A stretch of DNA of 11,028 bases from CAZABG01 sp964483465. Its GTDB lineage: Bacteria; Chlamydiota; Chlamydiia; Chlamydiales; Parachlamydiaceae. Shown in pieces: positions 7,278 to 11,028 of this stretch. The position numbers were made by a program, and so were the translations under genes. Location: the NCBI GenBank assembly GCA_964483465.1, contig CAZABG010000081.1:1-11028 (forward strand), read 5' to 3'. The stretch's first letter is position 1; each line of letters starts with the position of its first letter. The notes below the pieces were generated by a model. It had not been told where the DNA came from. It ran no database searches and saw only the letters and a program-made list of their open reading frames with translations.

Positions 7278-7457
7278 TCACTTTTTGTTCTTAATCATGT
7301 TAAGGAATATAACTGCCGTTAATGTGCTAACACATGCAACTATTATTATTAAGCTGTGTTTGGTTATTAAATGTGATTTAGCAATTATTTGACGATAACG
7401 GGCACGTTCTTTTTCGCATTCAAGTTCATAACTTTTTAATGATTCATCAATTCTCAT
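7278..7457 (-). CDS. 59-residue tail-anchored membrane protein, unknown
   Basis: A short gene encodes 59 residues beginning MRIDESLKSYELECEKER and ending NMIKNKK. Residues ~1-27 form a charged, probably helical segment (coiled-coil-like). Residues ~36-54 (SLIIIVACVSTLTAVIFLN) form a single membrane span, followed by a short basic tail, which suggests a positively charged cytoplasmic C-terminus or a tail anchor. Its ATG overlaps the stop of the upstream 153-residue gene as ATGA. No Shine-Dalgarno is visible, so it is probably translated by reinitiation. It shares layout with the 80-residue membrane protein two genes upstream (acidic helix, then AKxH or RNAK, then span), so the two may be distant relatives. 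The ATGA junction and the composition make it more likely real than not. Function is unknown. Confidence 0.7.
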   Translation of the reverse strand: MRIDESLKSYELECEKERARYRQIIAKSHLITKHSLIIIVACVSTLTAVIFLNMIKNKK

Positions 7458-7915
7458 AATGACAATGATTGCAATGTTTTTATATATTCATACCATTCAG
7501 TTAAAGCTTGTTTCTTGCTTATTCCTGGATGATCTTTCATGTATTGTGATATCCAATTTGCCTGACTTATATCTTCGAACCATTTGAATCCAGCATAGCT
7601 TATAAATCCTAAAAGGAGTTTAAGGTTTAAATGGAGATAGGATTCTGTTCCCTTTTCATCACGTTCTGTACGCATAGGACTAAGATGTATAGCCCTGATT
7701 GTAGCGTAGCGTAAAAAACAGTGGCTATTTAAGGCTCTTATTTCACTTAAAAAGGCATAAGAGGCTGGGTATTCAAATTTCAATCTTAATTGAAAAAATG
7801 CATTCACGTTTTTTTCTGTAAGATATCTTAAAAGTTGATTGGTATGATGAAGAGCGATGAGTTCTGGAATTTCGCTGTAATCTATTACTATAGCCCATAT
7901 ATCAGTCTGAATCAT
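7454..7915 (-). CDS. 153-residue hypothetical protein between two small membrane proteins
   Basis: I do not recognise this protein. It starts MIQTDIWAIVIDYSEIPEL and has no signal peptide. Mixed helix and strand segments lead to an aromatic-rich C-terminus. Residues 121-146 read W-I-S-Q-Y-M-K-D-H-P-G-I-S then KKQALTEWYEYI, that is a W...Y...HPG.(S/T)...A...W pattern. It recalls, weakly, the end of DUF6434-type modules; this is from memory and unverified. Its ATG (7915) overlaps the upstream 80-residue gene as ATGA, and its own stop overlaps the 59-residue gene as ATGA. A longer frame from 7978 is rejected because its extra residues come from the membrane span of the upstream gene read out of frame. 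Sitting between two tail-anchored proteins, it may work at the membrane with them (inference). Confidence 0.78.
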   Translation of the reverse strand: MIQTDIWAIVIDYSEIPELIALHHTNQLLRYLTEKNVNAFFQLRLKFEYPASYAFLSEIRALNSHCFLRYATIRAIHLSPMRTERDEKGTESYLHLNLKLLLGFISYAGFKWFEDISQANWISQYMKDHPGISKKQALTEWYEYIKTLQSLSL

Positions 7916-8154
7916 AGTAGTATTACCGCAATTATAATTACGGCGACAGTGACTACAACTGATGCTACCGCCATCCATTTTGCATTTCTTGCATGATTTT
8001 CAGCTCTGACTGCATCTACTCTTAATGCAGAGATTTCATTGTCGTATTGTTGTAAAATACGTTCCCGTAGAAAACAAACCCTTTCTTCAACAGCTTCTTC
8101 CAGGCTTAAGTTTAATTCTCTCCTTGATATTCCTGATGCTTCTAATTTGTTCAT
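7912..8154 (-). CDS. 80-residue tail-anchored membrane protein with coiled-coil-like N-terminus
   Basis: The protein is 80 residues. Residues ~10-57 are charged and helical (LEEAVEERVCFLRERILQQ and on), suited to a coiled coil. Residues 60-80 form one strongly hydrophobic span that reaches the very C-terminus, so it is probably tail-anchored with the helix in the cytoplasm. The start at 8154 has a good Shine-Dalgarno (AGAGGA) whose first A belongs to the cupin stop codon; the gap to the cupin gene is 8 bases. The stop overlaps the next gene as ATGA. No family is recognised. Small coiled-coil plus one-span proteins occur in many unrelated settings (toxin systems, holin/spanin-like genes, division accessories), and nothing here chooses among them. 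Confidence 0.78.
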   Translation of the reverse strand: MNKLEASGISRRELNLSLEEAVEERVCFLRERILQQYDNEISALRVDAVRAENHARNAKWMAVASVVVTVAVIIIAVILL

Positions 8155-8157
8155 ATT

Positions 8158-8163
8158 TCCTCT
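8158..8163 (-). promoter_or_regulatory. Shine-Dalgarno of the 80-residue membrane protein
   Basis: On the minus strand the sequence reads TAAGAGGAAATATG: cupin stop, AGAGGA, then the start codon. It is the strongest RBS in the six-gene operon, and the other internal junctions mostly lack one. Translation of the three-gene tail may therefore be initiated independently here, even on a shared mRNA. Confidence 0.6.
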
Positions 8164-8522
8164 TATATTGTGTCTAAATTTTTATGGGTTCTTTCTTCAG
8201 TAACATTGCCTGTATTAAGAGTAGACTGGGGTTCAAAAAGTAAAACTTCTACCTCTTCCGGCGCTACGGGTTGGTGCTCCACTTTGGCGGGAACAATTAT
8301 AAATTCTCCTTGTTCAAGCCAAACTTCCTTATCTCGGAAACGCATAAGGAGTCGTCCTTTTACAACAAGGAATAGCTCGTCTTCATGTTCATGACTATGC
8401 CAAACAAATTCGCCTTTAAATTTTGCGAGCTTGACGTGCTGTCCGTTTAATGCTCCCACAATTTTTGGGGTCCAATGCTCTTTAAAAAGAGCAAATTTAT
8501 CTTTTAGATTTATTTTATCCAT
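8163..8522 (-). CDS. small cupin-domain protein
   Basis: A single-domain cupin of 119 residues. It shows both metal-site motifs. Motif 1 is G37-x4-H42-x-H44-x4-E49-x6-G56 (in GEFVWHSHEHEDELFLVVKG); motif 2 is G72-x5-P78-x4-H83. The conserved-looking tail LLFEPQSTLNTGNV matches a widespread family of small cupins of unknown substrate (COG0662-like). It should bind one divalent metal through three His and one Glu in a cytoplasmic beta-barrel. I chose the ATG at 8522, overlapping the dehydratase stop by 8 bases, over an in-frame ATG at 8555 that would add 11 residues not typical of the family. Context suggests an accessory role in the amino-acid pathway of this operon, but the substrate cannot be read from sequence. 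Confidence 0.88.
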   Translation of the reverse strand: MDKINLKDKFALFKEHWTPKIVGALNGQHVKLAKFKGEFVWHSHEHEDELFLVVKGRLLMRFRDKEVWLEQGEFIIVPAKVEHQPVAPEEVEVLLFEPQSTLNTGNVTEERTHKNLDTI

Positions 8523-9459
8523 GGTTAATCCATTTATTAAATGATTCAATATCAACGTTTTTTCCGGTTATGAGTATGACTGTTTCGCCTTGAATCTCTT
8601 CGTGTAATGAGATGAATCCAGCGAGCGCGACGGCGCCTGAGGGTTCGACGATAAGCTGGTGGTCTTCCCATAACCATTTCATCGCTTCAATAATAGCTTC
8701 ATCTTTTACATGCAAAGCTTGATCTACGTTCTTTAACAAGAGAGGAAAATTATAGGAACCGACTGATGACGATCTTAAACCATCGGCAATGGTATTTATC
8801 TCTTTAAAAGTTTGATGCTGCTTGGTTGAAAAGGAGTGGTAAAAATCATGTGCTCCAAAAGGTTCTACGGCGTAAGTTTTAATTTCGGGATTGTGTTGTT
8901 TTAAACAAGTCGCGCATCCACTTAATAACCCGCCACCGCCTACCGGCGAGAAGAAGTTTGATAATTTAGGGTTAGTTTCAAGAAGCTCAAGGGCAAGCGT
9001 CCCTTGTCCTGCTACAATTTGCAAGTTGTTAAATGGGTGTAATAAAAAATGACCTTCTTCTTCCAATTTTTCAGCGAGGGGAAATCCATCTTCATGTTTG
9101 AGGCCGCAAAAGACGATGTCAGCGTTGTACTTTCTTGTGCCTTCAATCTTAATTTTAGGTGCGTCAGAGGGGATTACGAGTATCGCTTTTTTGCCTAATT
9201 TATAAGCGCCATACGCTACTGCTTGTGCAAAATTACCGCTTGAAAAGGCAACTACTTTGTCAGAATCGCAGTTAAGCAGGCTGTTGAATGCTCCTCTTAC
9301 TTTAAAGCTGCCTGTTGGCTGTTCACATTCCAGCTTAAGATAAATAGGATAACTGACTCCCAGCCTTTGCTGGATCTTTTCGCTTTTAAAAAGGGGAGTG
9401 GGAGCCAAATAAGGTTTAATTCTTTCGCGTGCTTGAAGAAAGTGTTCTTTTGTGATCAT
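8515..9459 (-). CDS. PLP-dependent threonine/serine dehydratase-like enzyme (no ACT domain)
   Basis: A fold-type II PLP enzyme of 314 residues. The PLP lysine is K53 in the motif PTGSFKVRGA. Substrate-binding SSGNFAQAVA is at 73-82, the PLP-phosphate glycine loop SPVGGGGLLSG at 171-181, VEPSGAVALAG at 271-281 and TGKNVD at 298-303. It is much shorter than biosynthetic IlvA (about 510) because the regulatory ACT domains are missing, so a catabolic L-threonine/L-serine deaminase is most likely. Serine racemase, hydroxyaspartate dehydratase and EutB-like lyases share the same motifs and cannot be excluded. Its ATG overlaps the stop of the regulator gene as ATGA, and the cupin gene starts inside its end. 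Control by the adjacent PAS-HTH regulator is likely. Confidence 0.87.
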   Translation of the reverse strand: MITKEHFLQARERIKPYLAPTPLFKSEKIQQRLGVSYPIYLKLECEQPTGSFKVRGAFNSLLNCDSDKVVAFSSGNFAQAVAYGAYKLGKKAILVIPSDAPKIKIEGTRKYNADIVFCGLKHEDGFPLAEKLEEEGHFLLHPFNNLQIVAGQGTLALELLETNPKLSNFFSPVGGGGLLSGCATCLKQHNPEIKTYAVEPFGAHDFYHSFSTKQHQTFKEINTIADGLRSSSVGSYNFPLLLKNVDQALHVKDEAIIEAMKWLWEDHQLIVEPSGAVALAGFISLHEEIQGETVILITGKNVDIESFNKWINHG

Positions 9460-10076
9460 GACGATTTATTGAGGTAGTTGTAAATGCATTGACGAGATAG
9501 TTGCAGGACTTCTGCGGCTGATGAGATGGAGCCTCGTTTGTCAAAAAATCCGCTATTTAATAAGTGGGAGACGATGTCTTGTTTATTCTTATAAGTAATG
9601 TTGGTTAGATTGTGTTTGAGTTGGTAAGCTCGGATCTCTTTTTCAACTTCTCCTTCTCGTGTTTTAGTTTTGATATCGTCAGTTCCAACAAAGGAATTGA
9701 TTTCATAATTTATGAATCCATCAAGAAATGTTTTGAATTGTTCGAAGTGAGAGTTATCAAAGTTTAAACAGAATGCTCCAATCATAATCCCTTCATCATC
9801 GCGAATGGCAAGTGACGCAGATTTCAGTTGTTTGCCGAGCGAGTTTTGGTTGGTGTAGTTAACAAGGACGTCAGGGATCGATTCCTTTTTCAAAAGTCTA
9901 CGTATCCCAAGTTCGCTTGCCCCGTCGCCAACCTTTCTTCCTGAGATGTGGCTGTTGACAATGTGGACAATTGAGTGATCCAAGTCCGAGAAGTCATGTA
10001 CAACAACCTCTAAGACTCGTGGGAACATATCGCCAAGTAAATTGGCTAATTGGATGTATCTATCTATGGTTTTCAT
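9456..10076 (-). CDS. YheO/DauR-type PAS-HTH transcriptional regulator
   Basis: A 206-residue regulator. Residues ~5-120 form a YheO-like PAS sensor: VLEVVVHDFSDLDHSIVHIVNS, then HISGRKVGDGASELG (43-57), then LKSASLAIRDDEGIMIGAFCLNFD (84-107). Residues ~165-203 form a C-terminal helix-turn-helix (KQDIVSHLLNSGFF, SISSAAEVLQLSRQCIYNYL). The family includes DauR, the repressor of D-arginine catabolism in Pseudomonas. The ligand here is unknown but may be an amino acid, given the PLP enzyme next in the operon. It is the first gene of the operon, so autoregulation through the TGTCAA boxes just upstream is plausible. The ATG at 10076 lacks a Shine-Dalgarno and lies about 2 bases after the predicted transcription start. 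Confidence 0.88.
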   Translation of the reverse strand: MKTIDRYIQLANLLGDMFPRVLEVVVHDFSDLDHSIVHIVNSHISGRKVGDGASELGIRRLLKKESIPDVLVNYTNQNSLGKQLKSASLAIRDDEGIMIGAFCLNFDNSHFEQFKTFLDGFINYEINSFVGTDDIKTKTREGEVEKEIRAYQLKHNLTNITYKNKQDIVSHLLNSGFFDKRGSISSAAEVLQLSRQCIYNYLNKSS

Positions 10077-10084
10077 GGACGTTT

Positions 10085-10113
10085 AATATGTCAATTCTTA
10101 TACTAATTGTCAA
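10085..10113 (-). promoter_or_regulatory. promoter of the six-gene operon
   Basis: On the minus strand a perfect -35 TTGACA (10113-10108) is followed after 17 bases by CATATT (10090-10085, 4/6 match to TATAAT). The start would fall near 10078, leaving a leader of about 2 bases before the ATG. An alternative is TTGTCA (10127-10122) with TATAAG (10102-10097) at a 19-base spacing, giving a ~13-base leader with no Shine-Dalgarno. Confidence 0.55.
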
Positions 10114-10127
10114 CGCGTCTTTGACAA
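10089..10127. promoter_or_regulatory. TGTCAA operator boxes with dyad TTGTCAA-N7-TTGACAA
   Basis: TGTCAA occurs at 10089-10094 and 10108-10113, 19 bases apart in the same orientation. It occurs inverted as TTGACA at 10121-10126. The last two make an exact 7-base dyad (10107-10113 and 10121-10127) with a 7-base spacer. The boxes overlap the -35 regions of both divergent promoters. The PAS-HTH regulator encoded directly downstream is the natural candidate to bind here (inference). Confidence 0.5.
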
Positions 10128-10135
10128 ATTGTAAA
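10107..10135 (+). promoter_or_regulatory. promoter of the alpha/beta-hydrolase gene
   Basis: TTGTCA (10107-10112, 5/6 to consensus), a 17-base spacer, then TGTAAA (10130-10135, 4/6). The start would be near 10142, one base before the ATG at 10143, so the transcript may be leaderless. The same bases provide the -35 of the opposite promoter on the other strand. Confidence 0.4.
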
Positions 10136-10142
10136 AATTGAG

Positions 10143-10922
10143 ATGATTATGACGAAATTTGATCACATTTCTGGGAATATACTTAAAATTGACGATGCTA
10201 AAATTTATTTTGAAATTTTAGGCGAGCCCACTCATCCTGTTTTGCTTTTTTTACATGGTTCCATGGGCAATATTGAAGATTTTAACCCCATTATTTCCGA
10301 TCTATCTAATGAATATAGATTAATTGGAATAGATTGCCGGGGCCATGGCAAGTCTACTTTGGGATCCCAAAATTTAACCTATGAACTTATGCAAAAAGAT
10401 ATTGAAAGAGTGTTGGATCACTTAAATATTGATCGTCTTTCATTAATTGGTTTTAGTAATGGAGGCACAGTTTCTTATCGCCTGGCGGCCTTTAGCGAAC
10501 TCAAAGTGGATCGTTTGTGCACAATCGGTGCGCCATGGTGTTCAAAACACATAGAGCATTTGCAAGAAGCTTATTCCAAAATAGAGAGTAGTGTGTGGAA
10601 AGCATCATGTCCTGGGGTTTTTGAAAAATATCTACAAATAAATCCTGAGCCCGATTTTGAAAATTTTTTTAAGAGAATAATCAATATGGGACTTGATAAT
10701 TCAGTAACAAGTCGGCCTAACGAACATGTTAATAAAATTTCCTGTCCGACTCTTGTTTTAAGAGGCGAGAGAGATCCCCTTGTTTCAAATGCCAATAATT
10801 TAGAATTAAAGGCATTGATTAAGGACGTGCAAGTTGATGATATTCCTTCAGCCGGACATTCGGCGATTGAAGATCAGCCGCAAATAGTCTCTAACCTGTT
10901 ACAGAAGTTCTTCTTGATATAA
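10143..10922 (+). CDS. alpha/beta-hydrolase family protein
   Basis: A 259-residue alpha/beta-hydrolase with a complete catalytic triad: nucleophile S105 in GFSNGG (103-108), D211 in LRGERDPL, and H239 in SAGHSAIE. The oxyanion-hole motif is LFLHGSMG (35-42), and IDCRGHGKS (63-71) is the usual second signature. Residues about 130-195 are the lid. The lineage resembles esterase/lactonase-type hydrolases acting on small esters, but the substrate is not readable. There is no signal peptide, so it is probably cytoplasmic. It is transcribed divergently from the regulator-dehydratase operon and shares its operator region, so joint control is likely. Translation may start at the ATG at 10143 or the one at 10149, both in frame. 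Neither has a Shine-Dalgarno. Confidence 0.88.
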   Translation: MIMTKFDHISGNILKIDDAKIYFEILGEPTHPVLLFLHGSMGNIEDFNPIISDLSNEYRLIGIDCRGHGKSTLGSQNLTYELMQKDIERVLDHLNIDRLSLIGFSNGGTVSYRLAAFSELKVDRLCTIGAPWCSKHIEHLQEAYSKIESSVWKASCPGVFEKYLQINPEPDFENFFKRIINMGLDNSVTSRPNEHVNKISCPTLVLRGERDPLVSNANNLELKALIKDVQVDDIPSAGHSAIEDQPQIVSNLLQKFFLI

Positions 10923-11028
10923 ACGCTGTTTATCCCGTACATCGTATCGTAACCCGTTGCCAATCTACTTCGGGTATCCAGTTATTTCATAAGGATTGGC
11001 TAATAAAAACCGTAAAATAATCATAAAG

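Noticed and set aside
7454..7978. A 174-residue version of the 153-residue protein starting at 7978
   Set aside because: The extra 21 residues (Cys/Asn-rich) are an out-of-frame reading of the membrane span of the 80-residue gene. The ATG at 7915 forms a perfect ATGA junction.
8163..8555. A 130-residue version of the cupin starting at 8555
   Set aside because: It would overlap the dehydratase by 41 bases and add residues outside the family pattern. The ATG at 8522 gives the typical N-terminus.
10121..10150. TTGACA at 10121 with GATTAT at 10145 as the hydrolase promoter
   Set aside because: Transcription would begin inside the gene, and no in-frame start follows that keeps the hydrolase core intact.
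10923..11028. tRNA or small RNA at the right edge
   Set aside because: No cloverleaf, no conserved T-loop sequence and no strong hairpin with a T-run could be found.

Overview
The window reads as a chromosome segment from a low-GC Gram-negative bacterium. The best guess is an environmental member of the Chlamydiota (Parachlamydia/Protochlamydia/Waddlia-like). Three things point that way: a complex I (nuo) operon end, a very large protein built from ~29-residue helical repeats with a C-terminal module of a kind I associate from memory with large chlamydial hypothetical proteins, and frequent SD-less starts. No ribosomal RNA or universal marker is present, so the taxonomy is inference.

Bases 1-2346 (+) hold the 3' end of the nuo operon: nuoM (its 5' part lies outside the window) overlapping nuoN by 22 bases. 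Bases 2347-2536 are non-coding and hold two GC-rich hairpins punctuated by a CAGGATC repeat, then a promoter with an extended -10. Bases 2537-5938 (+) encode one 1133-residue protein with an alpha-solenoid N-terminal half and a distinct conserved-looking C-terminal domain; it is a candidate secreted effector. Bases 6069-7004 (+) encode an RlmK-type 23S rRNA methyltransferase. Bases 7005-7277 are non-coding and hold a ~158-base inverted-repeat element with CACAAAG heptamers.

Bases 7278-10076 (-) form a very tight six-gene operon. In transcription order it is a YheO/DauR-type PAS-HTH regulator, a PLP threonine/serine dehydratase-like enzyme without an ACT domain, a small cupin, and then three unrecognised small proteins: an 80-residue tail-anchored membrane protein, a 153-residue soluble protein, and a 59-residue tail-anchored membrane protein. 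Junctions are, in order, a 4-base ATGA overlap, an 8-base overlap, an 8-base gap, ATGA and ATGA. The two small membrane proteins share topology, so the last three genes look like a membrane-linked unit riding on a regulated amino-acid enzyme operon. This is the most likely undescribed system here.

A 66-base divergent region (10077-10142) separates this operon from an alpha/beta-hydrolase gene at 10143-10922 (+). It holds three copies of a TGTCAA box, two of which form a dyad. One copy can serve as the -35 of both divergent promoters. Both predicted transcripts would start almost on their start codons. The last ~100 bases hold no gene I can support.
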